A stretch of DNA of 64,000 nucleotides from Pseudomonadota bacterium (GTDB lineage Bacteria > Chloroflexota > UBA6077 > JAJPGT01): contig JAJPGT010000023.1 in NCBI GenBank assembly GCA_021325655.1, positions 1 to 64,000 of the forward strand, read 5' to 3'. Positions 24,823-33,559 of this stretch are shown here, piece after piece. The position numbers and the translations under genes are program-made. The first letter of the stretch is position 1. Every line of letters starts with the position of its first letter. Under the pieces are notes generated by a model. That model saw only the letters and a program-made list of their open reading frames with translations, did no database searches and had not been told where the DNA came from.

Positions 24823-25854
24823 TTAGAAGAAGGTGCGGGCAAGCTCATAGAGCTCCAGGTCCACGCCTCGCGTCTGGCCGGCCACCGCGGCGAGGTCGAC
24901 CGGGACGAGCTTGTTGCCCTGAACGCCGACCAGCACCCCGAAGCGGCCGTCGTGGGCGTAGTCCACTGCGGCCACGCCCAGGCGGGTGGCCATGACTCGA
25001 TCCAGCGCGTTGGGCGGGCCGCCGCGCTGGATGTGACCCAGGACCGTGACCCGAGTCTCCAGCCCGGTCTTTGCCTCGATCTGGCGTGCCAGCGTGTCCC
25101 CGACGCTGCGCCGGTCCAGCCGCACGTGGCCGAACTCGTCCCGCTCGTGCACCGCCTCGGTGCTGACCAGGTTCGGCATCTCGACGCCTTCGGAGACGAC
25201 GATGATGCTGAAATCCTTGCCGAGCTTGCGCCGGCGATCCAGGTGGGCGCAGACGTCGTCCAACGACACCGGCACCTCGGGGATCAGGATCATGTCCGCG
25301 CCGCCGGCCAGTCCGCCAGTCAGCGCCACCCAGCCGGCTTCGCGACCCATCACCTCCACCACCAGCACTCGGTGGTGGGCGCTAGCGGTGGTATGGAGCT
25401 TGTCGAGTGCTTCCGTGACGGTTTCCACCGCGGTGGGGAACCCGATGCAGTACTCCGTCCCTGGCAGGTCGTTGTCCATCGTCTTCGGAATGCCGATCAC
25501 CGGGAAGCCCGCTGCATGGAGGGCGCTGGCGACCGACAGCGTGTCATCACCGCCGATCACGATCAGCACGTCGATCCCGCGCACGCGCAGGTTGCGCTGC
25601 ACCTCGTCGATCCCACCCGGCCGCTTGAGCGGGTTGGTGCGGGAGGTGCCGAGGATCGTCCCACCGATGTGCAGAATCCCGGACACGGCCTGGGGGGTCA
25701 GCTCAATGCTGTCGCCCTCTCCCACCAGCCCCTGCCAGCCGTTGCGAATGCCTACCACGCTATCGCCGCGCTCGAACGCGCGCCGTCCCACCGCGCGAAT
25801 CGCAGCGTTCAACCCGGGCGCGTCTCCGCCGCCCGTCATGACTGCCAGCCGCAT
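24823..25854 (-). CDS. 6-phosphofructokinase, predicted pyrophosphate-dependent
   Basis: A 343-residue PfkA-fold enzyme starting at ATG 25854 behind GAGGAGGAG. The phosphate-donor site reads GGDDT (residues 101-105) and PKTMDND (123-129). By E. coli PfkA numbering, which matches here exactly, position 104 is Asp and 124 is Lys; ATP-using enzymes have Gly at 104 (and Gly at 124 in the classical group), whereas Asp104 with Lys124 marks PPi-dependent enzymes. Other landmarks are GGGDAPGLNAAIR and VLGHIQRGG. A reversible PPi enzyme would serve both glycolysis and gluconeogenesis. Confidence 0.9.
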   Translation of the reverse strand: MRLAVMTGGGDAPGLNAAIRAVGRRAFERGDSVVGIRNGWQGLVGEGDSIELTPQAVSGILHIGGTILGTSRTNPLKRPGGIDEVQRNLRVRGIDVLIVIGGDDTLSVASALHAAGFPVIGIPKTMDNDLPGTEYCIGFPTAVETVTEALDKLHTTASAHHRVLVVEVMGREAGWVALTGGLAGGADMILIPEVPVSLDDVCAHLDRRRKLGKDFSIIVVSEGVEMPNLVSTEAVHERDEFGHVRLDRRSVGDTLARQIEAKTGLETRVTVLGHIQRGGPPNALDRVMATRLGVAAVDYAHDGRFGVLVGVQGNKLVPVDLAAVAGQTRGVDLELYELARTFF

Positions 25855-26147
25855 CTCTCCTCCTCGCGGCCGCTCGTTCACGCCCCTGTGTGTCGCGCTG
25901 CCAGCCTCGCTGCCCAGCGCCTCTCTCGCGGCACACCATGCTGTCGTCACTCCTACTGTGCCACGGTCCGTCCGGGATTGGCGACGAATATCCTGCCTTC
26001 TGCGGGTGCGCGCTCTCCGTCTGCCGTACCACCTTGAGCCCTGTACCCTGTGTGCCGTAGGCTGTGCCCGTGCCCGGGGGCGCCAGCCGCGCGGCTTTCT
26101 CCAGCAAACGCTGCCCGGAGCCTGCTCGAAGATGCAAGGAGCCTGGC

Positions 26148-26927
26148 GTGAGACTACAGAACAAGGTCGCCATCGTCACCGGAGCGGCGTCGGGCATGGG
26201 CCGCGCCATTGCACTGCGCTACGCCAGGGAAGGAGCAAAGGTGGTCATAGCGGACGTCCAGAAGGACGCTGCCCAGCAGGTGGTGGACGAGATTACGCGA
26301 GGCGGCGGGACGGCGCTGGCCGTGCTCTGCGATGTCCGCAAGCAGGGCCAGGTTCAGGCGATGGTCGATAAGACCGTGGCCGCGTACGGCGGGCTGGACA
26401 TCCTGGTGAACAACGCCGGTGTGGGCAAGATCATCCCCTTCCTCGAAATCACGGAAGCGGACTGGGACTGGATGTTCGACATCAACTGCAAGGGCCTGCT
26501 CTGGTGCAGCCAGGCGGCGGCGCGGCAGATGATCCAGCAAGGCCGGGGCGGGAAGATTATCAACTTCGCCTCGCAGGCCGGGCGGCGCGGCGAAGCGCTC
26601 GTGCTCGCCTACTGCGCCTCCAAAGCCGCGGTGATCAGCATGACACAGTCGATGGCACTGGCGCTGGCTCCCTACAAGATCAACGTCAACGGGATCGCGC
26701 CCGGCATCGTCGATACCCCGTTCTGGGACAAGGTGGACGAGCAGTTCGCGCAGTTGCTGGGGATGGAGCGGGGCGAGCCGAAGCGAAAGTTCAGCGCGAG
26801 CATCCCGCTGGGGCGGATCTCGGTCCCGGAAGACGTCACCGGCGCGGCAGTCTTCCTCGCCTCATCGGACTCGGACTACATCACCCAGCAGACGCTCAAC
26901 GTGGACGGTGGGAACTGGCCCAGCTAG
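26148..26927 (+). CDS. SDR oxidoreductase, sorbitol/L-iditol 2-dehydrogenase-like
   Basis: A 259-residue classical SDR from GTG 26148, with AAGGAG upstream. The cofactor motif is TGAASGMGRA, NNAGVGK follows, and the active site is in IINFASQAGRRGEAL with YCASKAAV. The GGKIINFASQAGRRGEAL stretch, the EQFAQLLGMERGEPKRKF segment and the YITQQTLNVDGGNW end closely recall NAD-dependent sorbitol dehydrogenase (SmoS) of Rhodobacter. Acts on a polyol in the cytoplasm; exact substrate is inference. A candidate promoter TTGAGC-18-TAGGCT lies about 70 bp upstream. Confidence 0.88.
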   Translation: MRLQNKVAIVTGAASGMGRAIALRYAREGAKVVIADVQKDAAQQVVDEITRGGGTALAVLCDVRKQGQVQAMVDKTVAAYGGLDILVNNAGVGKIIPFLEITEADWDWMFDINCKGLLWCSQAAARQMIQQGRGGKIINFASQAGRRGEALVLAYCASKAAVISMTQSMALALAPYKINVNGIAPGIVDTPFWDKVDEQFAQLLGMERGEPKRKFSASIPLGRISVPEDVTGAAVFLASSDSDYITQQTLNVDGGNWPS

Positions 26928-27064
26928 CCTCGCGCCCCGGCACGCAGCCCGCGCCCACGGCCGCCAGGGCCCAAGCCGGCCGAGCAGCGCGGACGCGGAG
27001 CGCCCCGGGGCGAGGGAGAGGAATCCGCCGCGGGCCCGGGAGCTGACCGGCTCCTGAAAGGGAA

Positions 27065-27098
27065 GCGCCCCGCGGGGAGTCGCTCTCCTGCGGGGCGC
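27065..27098. terminator. Terminator between convergent SDR and HtrA genes
   Basis: A 9-bp stem (GCGCCCCGC / GCGGGGCGC) around a 16-nt loop. On the minus strand it is followed by TTCCCTTTC, so it best serves the HtrA-like gene. Confidence 0.55.
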
Positions 27099-27126
27099 GG
27101 TGGTCTCTCCCAGCGCGTGCGCCGAC

Positions 27127-28302
27127 TCAGGGCGCGGGCGCTTCGCCGAGCGTGACGCTGAGCTGGCGCTGGCTGCCGTTGCGCAGGATCACGGCGGAGA
27201 CCGTATCCCCCGGGTTGTGTGCCGCCAGCACGTTCCGCAGGTCCGCCACCGATTTCAGCGGGGTATTGTCCAGGCTCAGCAGGATGTCGTTCGGGCGCAT
27301 CCCCGCTTGCGCCGCCGGACTGTTCGGGTCGACCTGCGCCAGGATCACCCCTTGCTTCACGGGCAAGTGATACTGCGCCGCCAGCGCCGGGGTGATGGTG
27401 ACGGGAACCACTCCGAGGAAGGCCCGGCGCACGTGGCCGGTGCTGGCGAGCTGCGCCAGGATCGGCTTAGCGCTGTTGATCGAGATGGCGAAGCCCACCC
27501 CGGCCGCCGGGACGCCCTGGTCGGTCACCGCGGCGGCGGTGTTGATCCCGACGATCTCCCCGCGCAGGTTCACCAGCGGCCCGCCGGAGTTGCCCGGGTT
27601 GATCGCCGCGTCCGTCTGGATCAGCTCCTGGAGCGTCGCCCCGTTCGGCTCCTGGATGCTCCGATGGAGTGCCCCGACCACGCCCGTGGTGACGGTGGGG
27701 CCGCCCTCCAGCCCGAGCGCGTTGCCGATCGCCACCACCCAGTCGCCGATCTGGAGCTGGTCGGAGTCGCCGAACGGCAGGACGGGGAGATTGTCGCCCT
27801 GGATGCGGACCACAGCCAGGTCGGTCTGAGGATCACGCCCCACGAGCTGGCCGTCGAAGCTGCGGCCATCCGGCAGGGTCACGGAGATCTGCTCGGCGTT
27901 CTCGACGACGTGGTTATTGGTGACGATCAGCCCGCTGGGATCGTAGATCGCCCCGGAGCCCACGCCCTCCACCGGGATAGGCAGGAGAGCGTTCCCCAGC
28001 GCAGTCCCCTTGACTCCGATGAATACAACGCCCGGCCGTGCCCGCTGCGCCACATCACGGATCGCCACCGCCAGATCCAGGCTCGCCTCCTGGTTGGGGG
28101 GTGCGGCGCCGCGACTGAAGTCCCGCAGCAGTGGGGCCGAGGCTGAGGGAACGGCGGTTGGGCTCGCCAGCTCGGCGCGGCTGGCGGGCGTTGGCGCGGG
28201 CGAGCCCGTGGCCTGATCGGGCGTGAAACCACCGGAAGGGCTGGGCGCGCAGCCGGCGCCAACGAGCAGGAGGCTCAGCAGAAGGGGCAGCAATCGTCTC
28301 AT
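27127..28302 (-). CDS. HtrA/DegP-like serine protease, lipoprotein
   Basis: A 391-residue exported S1C protease. The N-terminus MRRLLPLLLSLLLVGAGC has a lipobox with Cys18, then a Pro/Ala/Ser-rich linker. The trypsin-like domain holds the triad: His in TNNHVVENAE, Asp in DPQTDLAVVRI, Ser in NPGNSGGPLV. One PDZ domain follows (AFLGVVPVTITPALA, GVILAQVDPNSPAAQAGMRP, NDILLSLDNTPLKSVADLR). It degrades or refolds damaged extracytoplasmic proteins. ATG 28302 is preferred to far-upstream starts because of the signal peptide. Divergent from glycogen phosphorylase. Confidence 0.93.
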   Translation of the reverse strand: MRRLLPLLLSLLLVGAGCAPSPSGGFTPDQATGSPAPTPASRAELASPTAVPSASAPLLRDFSRGAAPPNQEASLDLAVAIRDVAQRARPGVVFIGVKGTALGNALLPIPVEGVGSGAIYDPSGLIVTNNHVVENAEQISVTLPDGRSFDGQLVGRDPQTDLAVVRIQGDNLPVLPFGDSDQLQIGDWVVAIGNALGLEGGPTVTTGVVGALHRSIQEPNGATLQELIQTDAAINPGNSGGPLVNLRGEIVGINTAAAVTDQGVPAAGVGFAISINSAKPILAQLASTGHVRRAFLGVVPVTITPALAAQYHLPVKQGVILAQVDPNSPAAQAGMRPNDILLSLDNTPLKSVADLRNVLAAHNPGDTVSAVILRNGSQRQLSVTLGEAPAP

Positions 28303-28497
28303 GGCAACACTCCACGGGCCTTGGGTCTCGCGATCCGTCTCTGGCAGGGTGCAGGAAGATGCCCGTTTCGTGCAATATGCGCGATGCGCGCAATCGTCTG
28401 CATTCGGGCTGTACCCGCGAGTATCCTGAGACGAGAGCATTGCCCATCTCCCGCGCCCGCTGTCGGCGGGCGCGCACGTAAAGGAACGTACTGTTTC

Positions 28498-31053
28498 GTG
28501 CGACCGGTTCACGTTTACGCCGTCTCCCCGGCCCTGCCGCCAGCGCTCGAGCCGCTCCGCGAGCTCGCTTACAACCTGCATTGGGCCTGGGACCACGATG
28601 CCGTCGACCTCTTTCGCCGCCTGGACCGGGTGCTCTGGGAGAGCACCGGCCACAACCCGGTTCGGCTGCTCGGAGCGATTCGCCAGGAGCGCTTGCTCGA
28701 AGCCGCCGCCGACGACGCCTTCCTCGCCTCTCTGGACCGTGTCTACAAGAGCTTCCGGGCCTACATGGACGCTCCCCAGCCAGCGGCGAACGCCCACGCG
28801 TTCGCGCGCGGGCCGATCGCCTACTTCTCCGCCGAGTTCGGCATCACGGAATGTCTGCCGATCTATTCTGGTGGGCTGGGGGTGCTCTCCGGCGATCACC
28901 TGAAGGCCGCCTCCGATCTGCGGCTACCGCTGGTGGGGGTAGGGCTGTTGTACCAGAAAGGGTACTTCCGCCAGCTTCTGAACTCCGACGGCTATCAGAG
29001 CGAGCAGTACCCGGACAATGATTTCTACAACCTGCCGTTGATCCCGGAGCTGGACCCGGCTGGGCGCCCGCGGCTGATCCAGGTGGAGTTCCCGGGCCGA
29101 ACCTGCTGGGCCCGCGTCTGGCGGGCACAAGTTGGGCGTGTTCCGCTGTACATGCTCGATACCAACCTGCCGGAGAACACCCCGGCCGACCGCGACGTGA
29201 CGGATTACTTGTATGGCGGCGACCGCGACATGCGCATCCGCCAGGAGATCCTGCTCGGCATTGGAGGGCTGCGCGCGCTCCAGGCGCTGGGGATCGAGCC
29301 GAGCGTGCTGCACATGAACGAGGGCCACTCGGCGTTCGTCGGCCTGGAGCGGATCCGCCAGCTCATCGCGGAGCACGAGCTGAGCTTCGACGAGGCCCGC
29401 CAGGTCGCCTCGGCCGGCATCGTCTTCACCACGCATACCCCGGTGCCAGCCGGCATCGACCTGTTTTCGGCTGACCTGGTGGAGACATACTTTGGTCGCT
29501 ATCGCGAGGAGCTGCAGCTATCGCGCGAGGCATTCCTGGGCTTGGGCCGCCTGGAAGGGGCCGGCCCGGATGAGCCGTTCTCCATGGCGATTCTGGCGCT
29601 GCGGCTCTCCGGTGCGCGCAACGGCGTTAGCCAGTTGCACGGCGAAGTCTCGCGGCGGCTCTGGCAGTCGGTCTGGCCCGGGCTCCCACAGCAGGAGGTG
29701 CCGATCGGCTCGGTGACCAACGCGGTCCACCACCTCACCTGGGTCTCCCAGGAGATGGCCGAGCTCTATGACCGCTATCTCGGCCCGGGCTGGCGTACCA
29801 GCCCGGCCGATCCGAAGAGCTGGGAAGGGGTGCAGGACATCCCGGCCGAGGAGCTCTGGCGGATCCATGAGCGCTGCCGAGAGCGGCTGGTTGGCTTCGC
29901 CCGCAGCCGGCTCCGCTCGCAACTCGGCCGGCGCGGTGCCCCGCCCCGCGAGATCGAGGCCGCCGCCGAAGTGCTCGATCCGGAGGCGCTGACCATCGGC
30001 TTCGCCCGTCGCTTTGCCACCTACAAGCGGGCCGGCCTGCTGTTCCACGACCTCGATCGGCTGACACGGCTGCTCAACGACCGCGAGCGGCCGGTCCAGC
30101 TTATCTTCGCCGGCAAAGCGCATCCGGCCGACTTGCCGGGCAAAGAGGTGATCCGCCAGATCGTGCACGCCGCGCGCGCGGAGCAGCTCAGCCGGCAAAT
30201 CGTGTTCATCGAAGATTACGACCTGACCGTCGCCCGCGCCCTAGTCCACGGAGTGGACCTCTGGCTCACCACGCCGCGCCGGCCGCTGGAGGCCAGCGGC
30301 ACCAGCGGGATGAAGGTGGCGTTCAACGGCGGGCTCAACATGAGCGTGCTCGACGGCTGGTGGGTCGAGGGCTACCGGCCTGACGTCGGCTGGGCGATCG
30401 GGCGAGGCGAGGAATACTCGGATGAGCAGCTCCAGGATGAGGTGGAGTCGCGCGCGCTGTACAACCTGCTCGAACACGAAGTCATCCCGTTGTTCTACGA
30501 GCGCGGGCGCGATGGCCTGCCGCGTGGCTGGATCGCCAAGATGAAGGCCGCGGTCCGCCACCTCTGCCCGATCTTCAACACCGATCGCATGCTCCGCGAG
30601 TACCTGGGCCAGTACTACCTCCCCGCCGCCCAGCGCGCCGCAGCGCTCTCGGCGAACAACTTCGCTGTGGCGCGCGACCTGGCGGCCTGGGAGAACCGGG
30701 TGCGCGCTCACTGGCCGGGAGTGCGCGTGGAGGCAGTCCAGGTGCCATCACGCGACGGACTGCACGTGGGCGACCAGATGCCGGTGACCGCGTACGTTCG
30801 ACTGGGCGACCTGCGTCCCGAGGATGTAGCAGTGGAGCTATATTACGGCCCGCTGAATACGGATCAGGAGATTCAGAACGGGACTGTCCAGCCGATCTCG
30901 TGCCTCGATTCGCCGGAGCCCGGGCTGTACCGCTACGGCGGGTCCGTGCCCTTGCAGAGCAGCGGGCTGCACGGCCTGGCAGTGCGGGTGCTGCCGCGCC
31001 ACAGCGCCCTGGCCGTCCCGTACGACACCCGGCTGCTCACCTGGTCGAGCTGA
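28498..31053 (+). CDS. glgP: Alpha-glucan (glycogen/maltodextrin) phosphorylase, GT35
   Basis: An 851-residue enzyme of the short bacterial type found in thermophiles such as Thermus and Thermotoga. The N-terminal DUF3417-like part (LPPALEPLRELAYNLHWAWD) precedes catalytic segments AYFSAEFGITECLPIYSGGLG (broken by one residue from longer families), HMNEGHSAF, FTTHTPVPAGID and the PLP-site EASGTSGMKVAFNGGLN with Lys606. It releases glucose 1-phosphate from alpha-1,4-glucans. GTG 28498 is used since the Pro-Val-His-Val-Tyr start of the family follows; AAGGA lies slightly far upstream. Fits with the phosphofructokinase nearby in central sugar metabolism. Confidence 0.93.
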   Translation: MRPVHVYAVSPALPPALEPLRELAYNLHWAWDHDAVDLFRRLDRVLWESTGHNPVRLLGAIRQERLLEAAADDAFLASLDRVYKSFRAYMDAPQPAANAHAFARGPIAYFSAEFGITECLPIYSGGLGVLSGDHLKAASDLRLPLVGVGLLYQKGYFRQLLNSDGYQSEQYPDNDFYNLPLIPELDPAGRPRLIQVEFPGRTCWARVWRAQVGRVPLYMLDTNLPENTPADRDVTDYLYGGDRDMRIRQEILLGIGGLRALQALGIEPSVLHMNEGHSAFVGLERIRQLIAEHELSFDEARQVASAGIVFTTHTPVPAGIDLFSADLVETYFGRYREELQLSREAFLGLGRLEGAGPDEPFSMAILALRLSGARNGVSQLHGEVSRRLWQSVWPGLPQQEVPIGSVTNAVHHLTWVSQEMAELYDRYLGPGWRTSPADPKSWEGVQDIPAEELWRIHERCRERLVGFARSRLRSQLGRRGAPPREIEAAAEVLDPEALTIGFARRFATYKRAGLLFHDLDRLTRLLNDRERPVQLIFAGKAHPADLPGKEVIRQIVHAARAEQLSRQIVFIEDYDLTVARALVHGVDLWLTTPRRPLEASGTSGMKVAFNGGLNMSVLDGWWVEGYRPDVGWAIGRGEEYSDEQLQDEVESRALYNLLEHEVIPLFYERGRDGLPRGWIAKMKAAVRHLCPIFNTDRMLREYLGQYYLPAAQRAAALSANNFAVARDLAAWENRVRAHWPGVRVEAVQVPSRDGLHVGDQMPVTAYVRLGDLRPEDVAVELYYGPLNTDQEIQNGTVQPISCLDSPEPGLYRYGGSVPLQSSGLHGLAVRVLPRHSALAVPYDTRLLTWSS

Positions 31054-31162
31054 GACGACACCGCAACGTGTTGTTTTCGCAGCTCTTTGCTAAGCTGGTG
31101 GCGCTTGCGCTCCGCCAGGGGCGCGTATCCGCATGCCCCCACACCTTACTCCGGAGGGTCCC

Positions 31163-32551
31163 GTGCGCCTGGCTCGCGTCGCCGTGCTCGTCGGCATTGT
31201 CTGCGCGCTGCTCGCCGTGCTTCCCGCCTTCGCCGATACCCCGTCGCTGCGCTACTTCGAGCAGACGGGGCACACGGTGTCGGGACCATTTCTGGCCTTC
31301 CTGGCCGCTCAAGGCGACCCCTCCCTGCTCGGGGCGCCGCTCAGCGAGGCGACCGTGCAAGGCACCACCGTGGTCCAGTGGTTCGAGCGCGGCGAGCTTC
31401 AGCTCAACGCCGATCTGACCACCTCGCTGGCGCCGCTGCCGCGCGCGCTTGTCCCCGGCCCGTTCCCGCGGGCGGCCGCGGCCGCGGCCAGCCAGTCGCC
31501 GCTCGTCCAGTACTTCCCGGAGACCGGCTTCAGCGTAGGGTTCGCGATCCTCGACTTCTACCGCGAGCACGGCGGGCAGGCGGTCTTCGGCCCGCCGGTC
31601 AGCCCCCAGATCGGCAACTCCCAGTGGTTCGAGCGCGCCCGGCTGGACTGGGACCCGGTTGCGCAGCGAGTGAGCCTTGCCCCGCTCGGCCGTGACCTGA
31701 TGCAGCTCGCCGGGCTTAACCCGGACGATTTCGCCACCCAGTGGGTCGCCACGTTCGAGCCGACCAAGCTGCTCAGCGCCCCGGCGCCGGACGCGGACGG
31801 GACCGATGTCCCGCAGTTCCGCAGCTTCCTCCAGGTAGGCTCGCAGGGTGACTATCTGAAGGTGTGGGATCCGGCGCGCAACCAGTACGGCTGGATCGCC
31901 GGCTCGGTGGTTGGCCCGGCCAGCGCACCCTCCTGGCTGAGCGGGCTGGCGAACGCGGAGTACGTCGGCCTACCCGGCCGGATCGCCAAACCGCTCTTCG
32001 GGGAGTTCCCAGACCCCGCCCCGGAGCTGAAGCACAACGCCCCGGTCTGGATCACCGCGCGCCTGACCGGCAGCGACGCCGTTCGGTACGACCTGGATGA
32101 TACGGGCAACGCTATTCCCCAGAGCATCGTCCGTCTGCCGCGCCCCCCGGCCCAGTTCCTGCCCGGCAGGTGGATCGACGCCGACCTGCGCGAGCCGGTC
32201 ATGATCACCGCCTACGAAGGGAATCGCGCAGTGTACTCGGCGCTCGCGGTGAAGGGGACCGGCGGGCACCCGACCCAGATCGGCACCTTTGCCATCTGGC
32301 GCCGGGTGGCGAACGAGACGATGAGCTCGGATACCATCGGCATTCCGCTGGGAGCCCCCGGCAGCTACCACCTGACCGGGGTGCTGTTCACTCAGTACTT
32401 CACCCACGACGGCGCGGCGCTGCACTACAACTACTGGAAGTCGAGCTGGGGCTACGCCGGCTCGCACGGCTGCCTGGGAATGAACTACGATGACAGCAAG
32501 TGGTTCTGGGACTGGGCGACCATCGGGACCCCGGTGGTGACCCGAACGTAG
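31163..32551 (+). CDS. Secreted L,D-transpeptidase (YkuD) with N-terminal repeat modules
   Basis: A 462-residue exported protein. GTG 31163 is chosen for the GGAGGG site 5 bases upstream; a signal peptide follows (VAVLVGIVCALLAVLPAFA). Two modules of about 75 residues come next (YFEQTGHTVSGPFLAFLAAQ ... WFERGELQLN, then YFPETGFSVGFAILDFYREH ... WFERARLDWD), then an SH3-like region (QVGSQGDYLKVWDPARNQYG). The C-terminal YkuD domain ends with the catalytic GSHGCLGMNY motif. It makes 3-3 cross-links or anchors proteins in peptidoglycan. Confidence 0.92.
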   Translation: MRLARVAVLVGIVCALLAVLPAFADTPSLRYFEQTGHTVSGPFLAFLAAQGDPSLLGAPLSEATVQGTTVVQWFERGELQLNADLTTSLAPLPRALVPGPFPRAAAAAASQSPLVQYFPETGFSVGFAILDFYREHGGQAVFGPPVSPQIGNSQWFERARLDWDPVAQRVSLAPLGRDLMQLAGLNPDDFATQWVATFEPTKLLSAPAPDADGTDVPQFRSFLQVGSQGDYLKVWDPARNQYGWIAGSVVGPASAPSWLSGLANAEYVGLPGRIAKPLFGEFPDPAPELKHNAPVWITARLTGSDAVRYDLDDTGNAIPQSIVRLPRPPAQFLPGRWIDADLREPVMITAYEGNRAVYSALAVKGTGGHPTQIGTFAIWRRVANETMSSDTIGIPLGAPGSYHLTGVLFTQYFTHDGAALHYNYWKSSWGYAGSHGCLGMNYDDSKWFWDWATIGTPVVTRT

Positions 32552-32552
32552 G

Positions 32553-32580
32553 CGGCCAGCCACGGGGTGCGCTCTGGCCG
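32553..32580. terminator. Hairpin between convergent transpeptidase and EamA genes
   Basis: CGGCCAG (32553-32559) pairs with CTGGCCG (32574-32580) around a 14-nt loop in the 36-bp gap between the two stops. Confidence 0.4.
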
Positions 32581-32587
32581 CGCCTCC

Positions 32588-33559
32588 CTATGGCTCGCGC
32601 GTCTCAGCCGGCCGGGTGGCCAGCCAGACGCCGAGCAGCACCGCGGCGCCGCCGAGCAGTTCGGTGGTGGTGAGCGGCTCCGCCAGCACCAGCACGCCAA
32701 CCGCGACGGCAACCACGGTGTTGAGCTGGAGCAGCGTTCCGGTCAGGCTGGCCTCCAGGTAGCGCAGCCCCAGGTTGAACGCCAGGTAGGCCAGCGCTCC
32801 GTTGAACAGCCCCAGGTGCGCCATCAGCAGCCAGGCCCGCGGCGAGATCGGCCCCTGGCCGTGCAGTAACAGCTCCACCGCCGTGAGCGGGACGATGATC
32901 GCCATGCCGGTGAGGGTGATCGCCGTGGTGACCACTGTCTGGGGCAGGCGCGGGTCCAGCCGCTTGCCGAGCAGCGTGTAGCTGCTCCAGGCGAGCACTC
33001 CCACCAGCATGAACGCCCCGCCGAGTAGCGGGTTCGGCGCCTCGCTGCCCGCTCCGGCCAGGGTAATAAAGGCGACGCCCGCCACCGAGAGCGCGATCCC
33101 TACCCAGCGGATCCGGGACACGCGCTCGCCGAGGAACAGCACCGCCAGCGCCGCGGTGAGCGCGGGGGAGACCGCGAAGATAAGCCCGGCCTCGACGGTG
33201 GAGGCGTAGAGCATCCCGAAGTTGTACGCGGCGTAGAACACGCCCACGCCGAGCAGCCCCATGGCCGCCACCCGCTTCCAGGGCATGGGCACCGCGGCCA
33301 AGGCGGCGCGGCGCTCACGCAGCGCCAGCGGGACGAGCACCAACAGCGTCACCAGGTTGCGCAGGGTGGCCTGGGTGAACGGTTGCACCTCGGCGAGTGT
33401 GAGCCGGGCGAACAGGTAGCCAGTGCCCCGCAGCATCACCGCGAAGCTCACCGCGAGCAGCGCCAGCAGCCGCTGGCAAGCGGTGGGCGCCGCTCGGGCG
33501 GCAGGGGGAGCAGCCGCGAGCCGCGTGGCCGAGGCGCGGCGGCCCAGCGTTCCGCTCAC
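32588..33559 (-). CDS. EamA/DMT-superfamily transporter
   Basis: A 323-residue protein with ten predicted helices arranged as two EamA repeats. The second repeat ends with the characteristic LLQLNTVVAVAVGVLVLAEP, then LLGGAAVLLGVWLATRP. Such carriers export amino acids, nucleosides or other metabolites; substrate unknown. Its GTG start overlaps the stop of the DUF815 ATPase gene (GTGA), so the two are translationally coupled, although no functional link is known. Confidence 0.9.
   Translation of the reverse strand: MSGTLGRRASATRLAAAPPAARAAPTACQRLLALLAVSFAVMLRGTGYLFARLTLAEVQPFTQATLRNLVTLLVLVPLALRERRAALAAVPMPWKRVAAMGLLGVGVFYAAYNFGMLYASTVEAGLIFAVSPALTAALAVLFLGERVSRIRWVGIALSVAGVAFITLAGAGSEAPNPLLGGAFMLVGVLAWSSYTLLGKRLDPRLPQTVVTTAITLTGMAIIVPLTAVELLLHGQGPISPRAWLLMAHLGLFNGALAYLAFNLGLRYLEASLTGTLLQLNTVVAVAVGVLVLAEPLTTTELLGGAAVLLGVWLATRPAETREP

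Noticed and set aside
20321-26927. Two SDR genes considered as recent duplicates
   Set aside because: Active-site surroundings and C-termini differ (FabG-like versus sorbitol dehydrogenase-like); they are separate subfamilies.
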